NCBI RefSeq assembly: GCF_001856685.1
Contig: NZ_CP017812.1
Location: 930,001-994,000, forward strand
DNA length: 64,000 nucleotides
Reading direction: 5' to 3'
Source of the DNA: Boudabousia tangfeifanii
GTDB taxonomy: Bacteria > Actinomycetota > Actinomycetes > Actinomycetales > Actinomycetaceae
Below the pieces are notes generated by a model. It saw nothing but the letters and a program-made list of their open reading frames with translations. It did no database searches and was not told the origin of the DNA. Of this stretch, positions 44,458 through 53,613 are shown one piece after another. Position 1 is the stretch's first letter; each line of letters starts with the position of its first letter. The translations under genes were made by a program, and so were the position numbers.

Positions 44458-46005
44458 GTGGTGGGATCAGAGGAAAATACGCTAGAAACGGCCTCGGATA
44501 ATCAGGCATCAGGAGCAGCTAAAGCTCTTACGGTAGGTGAGCTAGAAACTCAAAATCGAAAACTTGCCACCGCTTTGACTTTGACCCAAAAGCAACTTGA
44601 GCGGGCTCGTCAGCAACTCGCTGAAGTCGCGATGCCACCAATGACCACAGCCTATTTCCTAAAAGCTTTTTTAGCCGAAAGGCAGGCTGAAGTTCAGCTC
44701 GCGGCAAGGCGCATGCGTGTTTCAGTTGCCCCTGGGGTCGAACTCAGTTCCTTCGAACGCGGACAATCCATTCGGCTCAACGAACAAATGGTGCTGATTG
44801 GCGCAGCTAGCCCAGTGCGAGAAGGCACGATTGCTACCATCAAAGAATGGCTGGGGATAGACCGCGTGATTTTGACTGTCAATGGAGGAGAGCAAGTCTT
44901 TTCCGTAGCAGCTAACCTAAATACGCAACAGCTTGAGGCAGGAGACCAAGTCCGCGTTGATACTGCGGCGAAGTTGGTGCTGGAAAAAGTTGTTCGCCAA
45001 GAGATGCAAGAACTTTTGCAACTTCATGATCCTGAAGTCGGCTACGATGAAATCGGTGGTCTGAACAAACAGGTTGAACAAGTTCGCGAGGCTGTCGAAT
45101 TGCCTTTAAAGCATCCGGAACTTTTCAAACAGCTGGAGTTGCGTCCGCCCAAAGGAATTTTGCTATACGGGCCTCCAGGATGCGGCAAAACCCTGATTGC
45201 GAAAGCTCTGGCCACCTCATTGCGACAGGGCAAGAAGCCGGCAGCATTTTTTACCGTAAAGGGACCGCAACTTTTAAATAAGTTTGTAGGGGAGTGCGAA
45301 CGTGAAATCCGCGCTATTTTTGGTGCCTCAAGGCAAATCGCTAAGACCGGACGCCCGGTGGTGATCTTCTTTGATGAAATGGAAGCTTTGTTCCGCACCC
45401 GTGGCTCCGGAATCAGCTCTGATATCGAAACGTCTGTAGTTCCACAATTCTTGGCAGAGCTAGACGGCGTTGAAGAACTACGCAATATCATCGTGGTCGG
45501 TGCTTCGAACCGTGAAGACATGATCGATCCCGCAGTACTTCGTGCTGGTCGTCTAGATGTGAGGGTGCACGTTGATCGACCCGATCGTGCGGGTACTGAG
45601 GAAATTTTACGTATTTATCTTTCGAATAATCTGCCCTACGCTGGGGGCAGTCGCGATTCGATGATTATTGAGTTAGCTCAGTATTTGTTTAGGCAAGATG
45701 CACAAAGTGTGCTGTTGACGGCAGAACTTGCCGGTGGTGGCAGCCAAGATTTCTTCGTCAAGGATTTCCTCTCGGGGGCGACTTTACGTGGCATAGTTGA
45801 ACGGGCAAAAAAGCTAAGTTTACGCCGTTTGGTGGCTGATCCAAACAGTGGACTGACTCGAGACGATTTGTTGCAATCTGCTAAGGCGGAAGTCACTGAG
45901 TTGGTTGATTTGGCGGCCTCGACAGCTCCTGATCAGTGGGCCAGAGTTCTTGGGATTCGCGGCGATCGGGTGGTTCGGCTTACTCGCAATGAACTTGAAT
46001 GGTGA
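44458..46005 (+). CDS. arc: Proteasome-type AAA ATPase ARC/Mpa (without C-terminal Tyr-Leu tail)
   Basis: Hexameric AAA+ unfoldase that recognises pupylated proteins through its N-terminal coiled coil (about 25-60). Two OB-like domains follow (80-195), then the AAA core: Walker A GPPGCGKTLIAKAL (about 235), Walker B VVIFFDEMEALF (about 305) and SRF-like VLRAGRLDVRVHVDRP. Mycobacterial Mpa ends in GQYL, which opens the 20S gate. This protein ends LTRNELEW, lacking that tail. GTG 44458 is chosen for its spacing to TAGG; GTG 44449 and 44461 are alternatives. It is 3 nt upstream of dop. Confidence 0.94.
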   Translation: MVGSEENTLETASDNQASGAAKALTVGELETQNRKLATALTLTQKQLERARQQLAEVAMPPMTTAYFLKAFLAERQAEVQLAARRMRVSVAPGVELSSFERGQSIRLNEQMVLIGAASPVREGTIATIKEWLGIDRVILTVNGGEQVFSVAANLNTQQLEAGDQVRVDTAAKLVLEKVVRQEMQELLQLHDPEVGYDEIGGLNKQVEQVREAVELPLKHPELFKQLELRPPKGILLYGPPGCGKTLIAKALATSLRQGKKPAAFFTVKGPQLLNKFVGECEREIRAIFGASRQIAKTGRPVVIFFDEMEALFRTRGSGISSDIETSVVPQFLAELDGVEELRNIIVVGASNREDMIDPAVLRAGRLDVRVHVDRPDRAGTEEILRIYLSNNLPYAGGSRDSMIIELAQYLFRQDAQSVLLTAELAGGGSQDFFVKDFLSGATLRGIVERAKKLSLRRLVADPNSGLTRDDLLQSAKAEVTELVDLAASTAPDQWARVLGIRGDRVVRLTRNELEW

Positions 46006-46008
46006 CGA

Positions 46009-47469
46009 ATGCTGCTTGGATCAGAGTTTGAACTTGGGATTGTTCCTTTAAGCTCGAAGCCGGTAGGGGTCTGTGAACCGGCCATTAACTTGGTGGGAAA
46101 CTACCAGCGGGTACTTCGTTCGGCCGGCCATCGGGCTAAGTGGAATTACTTGTCAGAGACTCCACTAAAAAGTGTGTTCGGTGATGATATTTTGCGGGAC
46201 GAGGCCGATCCTTCCTTGCTAACTGATGACGCTAAGTCAGTGCTGGGGCGCGATGATCTTGATCTACTAGCGACCAATTTGGTGACTAAAAATGGCGGTC
46301 GCTTCTATGTAGACCACGCCCATCCTGAATATTCGACCCCTGAATGCGAAAATCCCTTAGCCCTCGTTATGGCGGAGGCAGCGCTTAGCCAAATTGCGCA
46401 GGAAGCAATGGCAGCTAACGATCGACAGTATCTCTTGTATCAGAATCTTACGGACGGTAAGGGAAATACTTGGGGATATCACGAGAACTATCAGTTCAGT
46501 CGTCAGACAGATTTTCAAAAATTGATAGTTCCGCTGGCTACTTTTTTAGTGGTTCGTAATCTGCTTTGTGGTGCTGGCAAGCTTGGTATCGGTCGTAAAA
46601 ATGACTTGCCTGGTTTCCAAATTTCGAGTCGAGCTGATTTCTTTGAATCACTATCTGGAGTACAGACTACCTATCAACGACCGATCGTTAACTTGCGCGA
46701 TGAACCTCATGCTGATCGCCAAAAGTGGCGACGCTTACATGTAATCACCGGGGACGCTAATCGCCTCCCTTTTACTGCCTATCTAAAGTTTGTGGGTACA
46801 AGCTTGTTTTTGTGGGCATGGGAACGGCAAACTTTAAGAGGAGATGACTCTGAGTTCCAAAAGCTTTGTTTGTCTGATCCGGTAAAAGTAATGCCGTTAG
46901 TTTCACGTGATCTTTTTGGGGCAAAAAGATATCAAATGCAAAGTGGTAAGGAACTTTCCGCGGTTGAAATCTTGGTCGGCTTTTCGAGGATCATAGGAAA
47001 AGAGTTAGAGAGCGTTCAACATGAGTCCGATCTCCCTTATTTAGACGCACCAGCTTTCTTTGCAAATTGGCAAGAAACTTTGCAGAAGTTTACGCAAGGT
47101 GGTCCGCAAGCTGTCTCGGATCGGGTCGAGTGGGCCTTAAAATATTCTTGGCTCGATGCTGCTAGGCAAAAGTTTGACACAGATTGGCAAGATCCAAAGC
47201 TAGCTGCCCTAGAACAGAGTTGGGCAGATTTACGTGATGAAAAATCAGTTTATCGGCGCCTCGAAAAAGCTGGATTGGTTGCGCCGCTCCCAACCCATGA
47301 GGGGGTAAAGACGACTCCCTCGATCCGAGCGCAGAGACGAGCCGAACTAGTTAATGATCCTCGGGTCGAATCGATTGGGTGGCGCTATGTTTGTTACCGT
47401 GGCCATGGAAAATCAAACTGCCATGAGATATTGTGTGAAACTGCAGCGGACGAAAGGGAAGAAAAGTGA
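46009..47469 (+). CDS. dop: Depupylase/deamidase of Pup (Dop)
   Basis: Carboxylate-amine-ligase-fold enzyme (486 aa) that deamidates Pup-Gln to Pup-Glu and removes Pup from substrates. It opens with GSEFELGI, the Mg/ATP loop of the family. The catalytic Asp is in GGRFYVDHAHPEYSTPECE (about 100). GYHENYQFSR, NLRDEPHADRQKWRRLHVITGD and SWLDAARQKFD are further signatures. Dop is required here because Pup ends in Gln. Overlaps pup by 4 nt. Confidence 0.95.
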   Translation: MLLGSEFELGIVPLSSKPVGVCEPAINLVGNYQRVLRSAGHRAKWNYLSETPLKSVFGDDILRDEADPSLLTDDAKSVLGRDDLDLLATNLVTKNGGRFYVDHAHPEYSTPECENPLALVMAEAALSQIAQEAMAANDRQYLLYQNLTDGKGNTWGYHENYQFSRQTDFQKLIVPLATFLVVRNLLCGAGKLGIGRKNDLPGFQISSRADFFESLSGVQTTYQRPIVNLRDEPHADRQKWRRLHVITGDANRLPFTAYLKFVGTSLFLWAWERQTLRGDDSEFQKLCLSDPVKVMPLVSRDLFGAKRYQMQSGKELSAVEILVGFSRIIGKELESVQHESDLPYLDAPAFFANWQETLQKFTQGGPQAVSDRVEWALKYSWLDAARQKFDTDWQDPKLAALEQSWADLRDEKSVYRRLEKAGLVAPLPTHEGVKTTPSIRAQRRAELVNDPRVESIGWRYVCYRGHGKSNCHEILCETAADEREEK

Positions 47470-47675
47470 ATGGGAAGCAAAGCCAGATGCAAGAGAAGAA
47501 CTGCCAGTGCCAAGAAGTAACCCAAGAAGTGGATGCCCCAGACGATTTTTCGATGCCTGAAAACCCCGCATCCCGCACCGTGCAGATGCAAGATATCTTG
47601 GCAGATATTGATGAGGTCTTGAGTGAGGAAGCACAAAGTTTGGTTGCTTCTTACGTACAGGCAAGCGGTCAATGA
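47466..47675 (+). CDS. pup: Prokaryotic ubiquitin-like protein Pup
   Basis: A 69-aa modifier attached by its C-terminus to substrate lysines. The C-terminal half, ILADIDEVLSEEAQSLVASYVQ, is the helix bound by ARC, Dop and PafA. It ends ASGQ rather than the usual GGQ: the penultimate Gly and terminal Gln are kept, but the antepenultimate Gly is Ser. The N-terminal half is disordered, as normal, and carries an unusual CQC (residues 13-15). Start GTG 47466 overlaps the dop stop, and pafA begins in the pup stop. Confidence 0.95.
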   Translation: MNGKQSQMQEKNCQCQEVTQEVDAPDDFSMPENPASRTVQMQDILADIDEVLSEEAQSLVASYVQASGQ

Positions 47676-49186
47676 TTATTGATCCGCGGATTCTCGAGAC
47701 TAAAGTTTCGGTTTCTCCACGAATATTTGGTCTGGAAACAGAATACGGTTTGGTTGCTCCCAGTGACTTTGGCGGGGGAGTAGTGAAAGCTGCTCGGGAA
47801 TTGTTACGACCCAAAATTGATTATACGAAGTCGGGTGCGACCTTTTTGCCTAACGGTGGTCGCTTGTACTTAGATGTCGGCGCACACCCCGAGTATGCCA
47901 CGGCTGAATGTATAAAACCGTTGGATTTAGTGGCTCAAGATCGTGCTGGTGATCTGATGCTGGCACAGCTCTTAACTGATTTTGCTACTTCCTCTGGCAC
48001 GACTTTAAAACTGTTTCGCAATAATCTCGATGGTGCTGGTAATAGTTTTGGGTGCCATGAGAATTATCAGATTGCTCGTGAAGGAAATTTTGAATCCTGG
48101 AAAGATGATTTTGTCTCTTTCTTAGTTACGCGCACCTGTTTGGTGGGGGCTGGTGGGGTGATCACAGATCGTAACGGTACGCATTTTGTGCCGTCGGTGA
48201 GAGCGGGTTTGATGACTGCTGTGGAATCTGCTTCATCCACCCAAGATCGTCCTATCTTGAATACTCGAGATCAGCCTTTGGCAGATCGAAGTAAATATCG
48301 CCGTCTCCATGTGATGCTTTCTGACACTAATTTGGGGCAATTTCCTACTTTTTTGAAAGTTGCCTCGGCGCTTTTGGTGCTTCAGTTTTTGGAATCGGGT
48401 GGTTCCTTTGCGGATTTGCGTTTAGCAGACCCGATTGACGCATTGCACATTGTCGGAAATGATCTGTCATTGCAGGCCGAGGTCGAGTTGCTAGATGGTC
48501 GACGACTTCGTGCAGTTGAAATCCAAGCTCTGATGGTCTCTCGTGTGCTTTCTTGGCTGGGGGGACAAACCGCAAGTGAGGCGCAAAACCACGCCACTTC
48601 TGTGCTAGCTAAATGCGGAAGTTTCAAGAAGTTTTTGGCAACTTTTGAAGTTCCCGAGCTCGATCATGATTCTTTAATTTCACAGCTATCATTTGCGGCT
48701 TACCAGTGGCTGGAACTTTGTGTGATCTTACTTGGTGAAGATTGGTCTGCGATTTCTGGTCGGATCGATTGGCTTCTAAAGCAAGAGTTTTTCTCGCAGT
48801 ATTCGTCCTCGGCCCAAGGAAACTGGGAAGATCCCAAAGTTCGCGTATTAGACTGGTCTTTCCATCAGGTTGGAGGGCGACTATGGCCTGAGCTAGAAAC
48901 TCGCGGCCTCGTAGCGTCCCTACTTACCAAAGACGAAATTGGTAAGACTTTAGCACAGCCTCCTAGTGATACTAGAGCTTACGTTCGAGGCAGATTGATT
49001 GGGGTGGCGCAAGAATTAAAGCTGGCGGTAAATGCCGATTGGGATCGAGTATATTTCGGTTTAAATAATGAAGTTAAGTTGGACTTAGACGATCCATTTA
49101 ATTGCTCGGGTTCGTTAGTTGCCCACACAAAGACTAAGATTGAGGAAATTGCTAGAGCAGAAGTGGAAGGATTCTATGGGGTCTGA
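47672..49186 (+). CDS. pafA: Pup ligase PafA
   Basis: ATP-dependent ligase (504 aa) joining Pup-Glu to lysines; paralogue of Dop. RIFGLETEYGLV is the ATP/Mg loop. The catalytic Asp is in GGRLYLDVGAHPEYATAEC (about 69). GCHENYQIAREG, LNTRDQPLADRSKYRRLHVMLSD and a C-terminal domain ending EVEGFYGV follow. The N-terminus is about 15 residues longer than in most PafA proteins. It follows pup directly (ATGA); in mycobacteria prcB and prcA lie between. Overlaps the downstream FKBP-like gene by 11 nt. Confidence 0.95.
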   Translation: MIIDPRILETKVSVSPRIFGLETEYGLVAPSDFGGGVVKAARELLRPKIDYTKSGATFLPNGGRLYLDVGAHPEYATAECIKPLDLVAQDRAGDLMLAQLLTDFATSSGTTLKLFRNNLDGAGNSFGCHENYQIAREGNFESWKDDFVSFLVTRTCLVGAGGVITDRNGTHFVPSVRAGLMTAVESASSTQDRPILNTRDQPLADRSKYRRLHVMLSDTNLGQFPTFLKVASALLVLQFLESGGSFADLRLADPIDALHIVGNDLSLQAEVELLDGRRLRAVEIQALMVSRVLSWLGGQTASEAQNHATSVLAKCGSFKKFLATFEVPELDHDSLISQLSFAAYQWLELCVILLGEDWSAISGRIDWLLKQEFFSQYSSSAQGNWEDPKVRVLDWSFHQVGGRLWPELETRGLVASLLTKDEIGKTLAQPPSDTRAYVRGRLIGVAQELKLAVNADWDRVYFGLNNEVKLDLDDPFNCSGSLVAHTKTKIEEIARAEVEGFYGV

Positions 49187-50408
49187 GCGGGAAGAGGCTA
49201 CGAGCCTAAACGAGGTCGAGGCTGTGGGTGAAACTTCAGATCGTTTTCCCAAACGAGTTCGTCGACGTAGTCATTCGAGCCAAGCCGTAAACATGAATCA
49301 GCTGGAAAAGGCGGTGCAAGCTGAGACTAGCTCGCCCGACTCTACTCATTTTTCGTCTAAGGTCGACGGTAAGGGGACTGACCAGACTTCGATTGATGCC
49401 ACGACTGCGAGTGCCGAAGCACGAGTAGCTGAAGCAACTGAAATATCGGAGCGGGATTTTTCGTGGAATGGGCTTAAAGCTACTACAAAACAAGGATTGA
49501 GTGACGCTAAGCTTTACATTAAACGTAATCCCAAGCGCGTGGTTTTTGCCCTTGTTGCAATGCTGTTAATGCTAATGGTGTTAGCGGCTCTAGTATTTTC
49601 TTTCCGGTCATTGGCTGCTAAACAGGAACAAGAACCGGTCACGCTTTCGGCAACTTTTAGTGGTCGTTTAGGTCAAACCGTGACATTGAAGTTGCCCGAG
49701 GAAATCACCCCACTTGAGTATGGGAAGTTCGTGACAATTAAAGGCGGTGGGAAAGAGCTCGCGATTGGTGCTCCAGCGCTACTCGCCGTTTCAACTTTTG
49801 ATGGCAGGTCGGGAGCTCCCACTGGAGCGTCGACGTCACCATTGATGTTACTTGGAGCTTTGGATGCTAATTTAACCGGCGAGCAGCTGGCACAACAACT
49901 AGTAGGAATCAAAGAAGGCTCACGAGTCGTTTTTGTTCGTCCGCTTAGTAATGAAAAAAATCCTCCACTTGAGCTAGTCGTAGTTGATGTTTTATCCACG
50001 GTAGCTACTGGGCATTCTCAACCTTTGCCGAAAAATGCAGGGGCTTGGGTGACAGAGAAAGATGGCGTTCCAGTAGTGACTGAGATTAAGAGCCAAAATG
50101 CTAAGGAACCATGGGGTGCTGTCGTCATGCGCGGAAATGGTGACCAAGTGGGTGAGAATGATACGATTATTGCGCAATTCTTAAAGGTAAATGCTTTGAA
50201 TGGTCAAGTCGAGGAATCGACTTGGGAAGCTGGCGGGATGCCGATGAAAGTCAAACTTTCTGAGATCATGAAACCGCTAGCGGCTGAACTTACAGATCAG
50301 AAAGTTGGCTCGCGTATTATTACCACTATCCCTGCAGCGAGTTCCGATGGGACGAACCCAATTGTGGTAGTAGTGGATATTTTGGCAATCTTAAATCAGG
50401 AGAAATAA
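49176..50408 (+). CDS. Membrane-anchored FKBP-like protein with two divergent domains
   Basis: A 410-aa protein: cytosolic Ser/Glu-rich N-terminus (1-110) with a basic PKRVRRRSHSS patch, one membrane helix (about 128-150, VVFALVAMLLMLMVLAALVF), then two extracytoplasmic domains. The second (about 290-408: PVVTEIKSQ, AVVMRGNGDQVGENDTIIAQFL, GSRIITTIPAASSDG, IVVVVDIL) resembles an FKBP-type prolyl isomerase; the first (165-280) looks like a more divergent copy. Active-site aromatics are not clearly kept, so isomerase activity is uncertain. ATG 49176 has GGAAGG upstream and overlaps pafA. FKBP-like genes often follow pafA in actinobacteria. Confidence 0.75.
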   Translation: MGSEREEATSLNEVEAVGETSDRFPKRVRRRSHSSQAVNMNQLEKAVQAETSSPDSTHFSSKVDGKGTDQTSIDATTASAEARVAEATEISERDFSWNGLKATTKQGLSDAKLYIKRNPKRVVFALVAMLLMLMVLAALVFSFRSLAAKQEQEPVTLSATFSGRLGQTVTLKLPEEITPLEYGKFVTIKGGGKELAIGAPALLAVSTFDGRSGAPTGASTSPLMLLGALDANLTGEQLAQQLVGIKEGSRVVFVRPLSNEKNPPLELVVVDVLSTVATGHSQPLPKNAGAWVTEKDGVPVVTEIKSQNAKEPWGAVVMRGNGDQVGENDTIIAQFLKVNALNGQVEESTWEAGGMPMKVKLSEIMKPLAAELTDQKVGSRIITTIPAASSDGTNPIVVVVDILAILNQEK

Positions 50409-51284
50409 TTGCTCACCTCACTCATGGCTAATTGGCCATTTTCTATTCCCTCGCCTTCCCAGGCGGTCTGGTACTTGGGGCCGATTCCTTTGCGAGCTTA
50501 TGGCATTTTGATCATGATCGGTATTCTGATCGCTATCTTTTTAACCAAGCGGCGCTATGCTGATCGCGGGGGAGATGGTGAATTTATTTACGAGGTCGCT
50601 ATTTGGGCTGTTCCAATGGGGATTATCGGAGGACGCCTCTACGAGATTGCAACCTCCCCACAAAAATATTTTCCGCCAACCGGTGATCCTTGGTTAATGC
50701 CGCAACTTTGGCTCGGTGGGATGGGCATCATGGGTGCTGTTTTACTGGGGGCCTTAGGAGCTTATATCGCTATGAAGCTCAACGGACAACGACTTGGTCC
50801 TTTTGCTGATGCCCTTGCTCCTGGACTATTGATGGCGCAAGCGATCGGTAGAATTGGTAACTACTTCAATCAAGAGCTTTTTGGCTGGGCAACTACTTTA
50901 CCTTGGGGTCTTGAAATTGATGATCGTCATCTTCCCGCTGGATATGCGCCAGGAACGCTATTTCACCCAACATTCCTCTACGAATTGATTTGGAACTTAC
51001 TGGGTGCTCTCTTTTTACTCTGGTTTGATCGAAAGCATAAGATTCAATCAGGACAGTTATTCTTTTTGTACATTTCGGTCTATGGCTTAGGTCGTACTTG
51101 GATTGAACATATCCGTATCGATGAGCCGGCCCACTGGATTGGACCTTTACGATTAGCCTCTTGGTTCGGGTTGGGGCTGGTAGCTTTTGGATTGATTGGG
51201 TACTGGTTAGCGGGACGCTTGCATCATTCAACTCGAGTAACCCCAGAAGAATTAGAAACTTGGGAAGCGAAGAATAAAGCATAA
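50409..51284 (+). CDS. lgt: Prolipoprotein diacylglyceryl transferase
   Basis: Polytopic membrane enzyme (291 aa) transferring diacylglycerol to the lipobox Cys of preprolipoproteins. PIPLRAYGILIMIGIL near the start, GGRLYEIATS, and the Lgt signature IGRIGNYFNQELFGWATTLPWGL (about 140) are present, with HPTFLYELIWNL and GLGRTWIEHIRID further on. The start is TTG 50409, 7 nt after AGGAG and directly after the preceding stop; ATG 50424 is an alternative. Confidence 0.95.
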   Translation: MLTSLMANWPFSIPSPSQAVWYLGPIPLRAYGILIMIGILIAIFLTKRRYADRGGDGEFIYEVAIWAVPMGIIGGRLYEIATSPQKYFPPTGDPWLMPQLWLGGMGIMGAVLLGALGAYIAMKLNGQRLGPFADALAPGLLMAQAIGRIGNYFNQELFGWATTLPWGLEIDDRHLPAGYAPGTLFHPTFLYELIWNLLGALFLLWFDRKHKIQSGQLFFLYISVYGLGRTWIEHIRIDEPAHWIGPLRLASWFGLGLVAFGLIGYWLAGRLHHSTRVTPEELETWEAKNKA

Positions 51285-51458
51285 AATTGACTCGAGAAGT
51301 TTTGCCACTGGCGTAGAACGTTATAAATGACCAGTAGCACTTTAAATTCGTGTCATGATGTTAGAGATATTTTCGTTACATAGCGTGCTAATTAGGACTT
51401 AGTTCCGCTAAAATGATTACGTAATAGTGACTAAGGTGAAGGAATCGAGACATAACCT

Positions 51459-52886
51459 ATGCGTCGAGCTAAAATTGTGTGCACCATTGGTCCAGCAACT
51501 GATACTCCCTCTCAAATTCAGGCGTTAGTTGATGCTGGAATGGATGTGGCTCGGATCAACCGAAGCCATGGTTCTCAAGAAGAACATGAAGCTGTTTACA
51601 GTGAGGTGCGACGTGCAGCCCGAGCATCAGGGCGTGCGGTCGCTATTCTAGTTGACTTGCAGGGCCCCAAGATTCGTTTGGGCAACTTTATTAATGGCAA
51701 GGAACTTTTGGAAGTTGGTGACAAGTTCACCATTACGGTAGAAGACGTCGAAGGCACTAAGGAACGTGTCGGTACTACCTTCAAAGGTCTTACCGGTGAC
51801 TGCCGTCCTGGTGACCGTTTGCTGATTGATGACGGTAACGTTGCTGTCCGTGTTTTGGAAGTAACCGATACTGATGTGGTAACTACTGTTGAAGTTGGCG
51901 GCTATGTGTCTAACCACAAGGGCTTGAACTTGCCTGGGGTCGCCGTATCCGTCCCTGCTTTGTCCGAGAAAGACAAGGAAGATCTGCGTTGGGCCCTAAA
52001 CTTAGGGGTTGACCTCATCGCGCTCTCCTTCGTTCGAAGTGCAGTGGATATTGAAGATGTCCATCAGATCATGGAAGAAGAAGGACGTTACGTTCCAGTA
52101 ATCGCGAAGATTGAAAAGCCACAAGCAGTTGATAACCTGCAGGGAATCGTCCAGGCCTTCGATGGCATCATGGTTGCTCGTGGTGACCTTGGTGTAGAAA
52201 TGCCTTTGGAAGCAGTGCCATTGGTTCAGAAGCGAGCGATTGAATTGGCTCGTCGTGAAGCTAAGCCGGTAATCGTGGCAACCCAGGTAATGGAATCCAT
52301 GATTAAGAATCCGCGTCCGACTCGCGCCGAGGCCTCTGACTGTGCTAACGCTATTCTTGATGGCGCCGATGCAGTAATGCTTTCGGGTGAAACTTCTGTG
52401 GGTGCTTATCCAATCGAAGCTGTTCGCACTATGGCTCGTATTGTGGAAAATGTCGAGGAAAACGGTGGTGAACGTATCGCCAACTTGGGTACATTCGTTC
52501 ACTCCCGTCCAGGTGTTATTACCCACGCGGCAGCCCGCATTGCGGAAATGATGGACGTCAAGTTCATGGTGACCTTCACACAGTCGGGTTCTACCTCGCG
52601 TATGATGTCGCGCCTGCGTTCGCCGATTCCATTGTTGGCCTTCACTCCACTGGAATCTACTCGTAATACTTTGGCCCTTTCTTGGGGTGTCAATACCTAC
52701 CGAGTGCCAGAAGTGAAACACACCGATGACATGGTTTGGCAGGTTGACCAGGTGCTACAGGCAACTCATATGGCAGAACCTGGCGATCAAATTGTTATTG
52801 TGGCAGGTATGCCGCCAGGCACTTCCGGTTCAACTAACTCGATCCGTGTACACACGATCGGTGATGATGTAGATTATTCGCACTGA
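51459..52886 (+). CDS. pyk: Pyruvate kinase
   Basis: Final glycolytic enzyme (475 aa), phosphoenolpyruvate plus ADP to pyruvate plus ATP. RRAKIVCTIGPATDTPSQI, MDVARINRSHGSQEEH, DLQGPKIRLG, the B domain (about 70-170), VIAKIEKPQAV with the catalytic Lys, GIMVARGDLGVEMPLEAVP and AVMLSGETSVGAYPIEAV are all intact. The usual N-F-S-H is N-R-S-H, as in other actinobacterial enzymes. The 174-nt upstream gap should hold its promoter; no other gene is there. Terminator follows. Confidence 0.97.
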   Translation: MRRAKIVCTIGPATDTPSQIQALVDAGMDVARINRSHGSQEEHEAVYSEVRRAARASGRAVAILVDLQGPKIRLGNFINGKELLEVGDKFTITVEDVEGTKERVGTTFKGLTGDCRPGDRLLIDDGNVAVRVLEVTDTDVVTTVEVGGYVSNHKGLNLPGVAVSVPALSEKDKEDLRWALNLGVDLIALSFVRSAVDIEDVHQIMEEEGRYVPVIAKIEKPQAVDNLQGIVQAFDGIMVARGDLGVEMPLEAVPLVQKRAIELARREAKPVIVATQVMESMIKNPRPTRAEASDCANAILDGADAVMLSGETSVGAYPIEAVRTMARIVENVEENGGERIANLGTFVHSRPGVITHAAARIAEMMDVKFMVTFTQSGSTSRMMSRLRSPIPLLAFTPLESTRNTLALSWGVNTYRVPEVKHTDDMVWQVDQVLQATHMAEPGDQIVIVAGMPPGTSGSTNSIRVHTIGDDVDYSH

Positions 52887-52913
52887 GGTTAGTTAACCAG
52901 CTAAAGCCTTCTT

Positions 52914-52960
52914 AAATGTCGCGGGACAATCATTCAGATTGCATCCCGCGACATTTTTGT
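52914..52960 (+). terminator. Terminator after pyk
   Basis: A 13-bp stem (52914-52926 with 52944-52956) with a 17-nt loop, followed by TTGTAT. Confidence 0.85.
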
Positions 52961-53130
52961 ATATACTGTTGTTTTGCGCTGATGCACGTTAAGAAAAACA
53001 TTGTTCACCCGATCGGTGTTAATGGGTGAAAAAGTATCAAGCAAAATCGGAATGATCCGAACTCGTGGCTACCAACACAACCCAAGTGTTCACCACAAAA
53101 AGACCAAATTCTATTAGAAGGAGGGATTGT

Positions 53131-53343
53131 ATGATGCAATCCATGATTAGTATTCGCGATAAGAATCGCTCGTTTGAGGCACACAACCTCTTGGCTACTG
53201 CTTTGCCTGCAACTGTTGCGGCATGGTTTAATGAGGACAATGATCCTCGTGTCAAGAAGGCGATTGGCGACCTTAGCATGGGCGATCAGGCATGCGCTGC
53301 TGCCCTGAAGTTTTTAGGGATTGAAATCATCTCAGCAGCATAA
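53131..53343 (+). CDS. Small protein of unknown function (70 aa)
   Basis: A 70-aa soluble protein not recognised as any family. A strong RBS (GAAGGAGG, 6 nt before ATG 53131) and a terminator 5 nt after the stop argue that it is a real monocistronic gene. It has no signal peptide or membrane segment. The middle, LLATALPATVAAWFNEDNDPRV, and the end, ACAAALKFLGIEIISAA, look helical. The longer frame from 53065 has no RBS. Confidence 0.65.
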   Translation: MMQSMISIRDKNRSFEAHNLLATALPATVAAWFNEDNDPRVKKAIGDLSMGDQACAAALKFLGIEIISAA

Positions 53344-53347
53344 AATA

Positions 53348-53384
53348 ACGCGGGCTTCTTTTACGAGCCCGCGTATTTCTTTTG
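53348..53384 (+). terminator. Terminator after the 70-aa gene
   Basis: A 9-bp GC-rich stem (53348-53356 with 53366-53374) followed by ATTTCTTTT. Confidence 0.8.
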
Positions 53385-53613
53385 GTCAGGATACCCTGGC
53401 CATTTTTTATTTCCATTTTCCGTTAATAAATCCTTCTTTGTAAGAGCTAATTGCTGGCATTTCTTCTACTAAGTGTCGTCTGGCAGGAAAATTTGGACAT
53501 TTAGTTATATGGTGAGTTTATTCGAGTATTTTGTTCTCTAGCTCACTGTCTCTCTTAGGAGCTTCGGTAAGGTTAGCTCACAATAGGTGACTTGTATGTA
53601 AGGAATATTTGTT

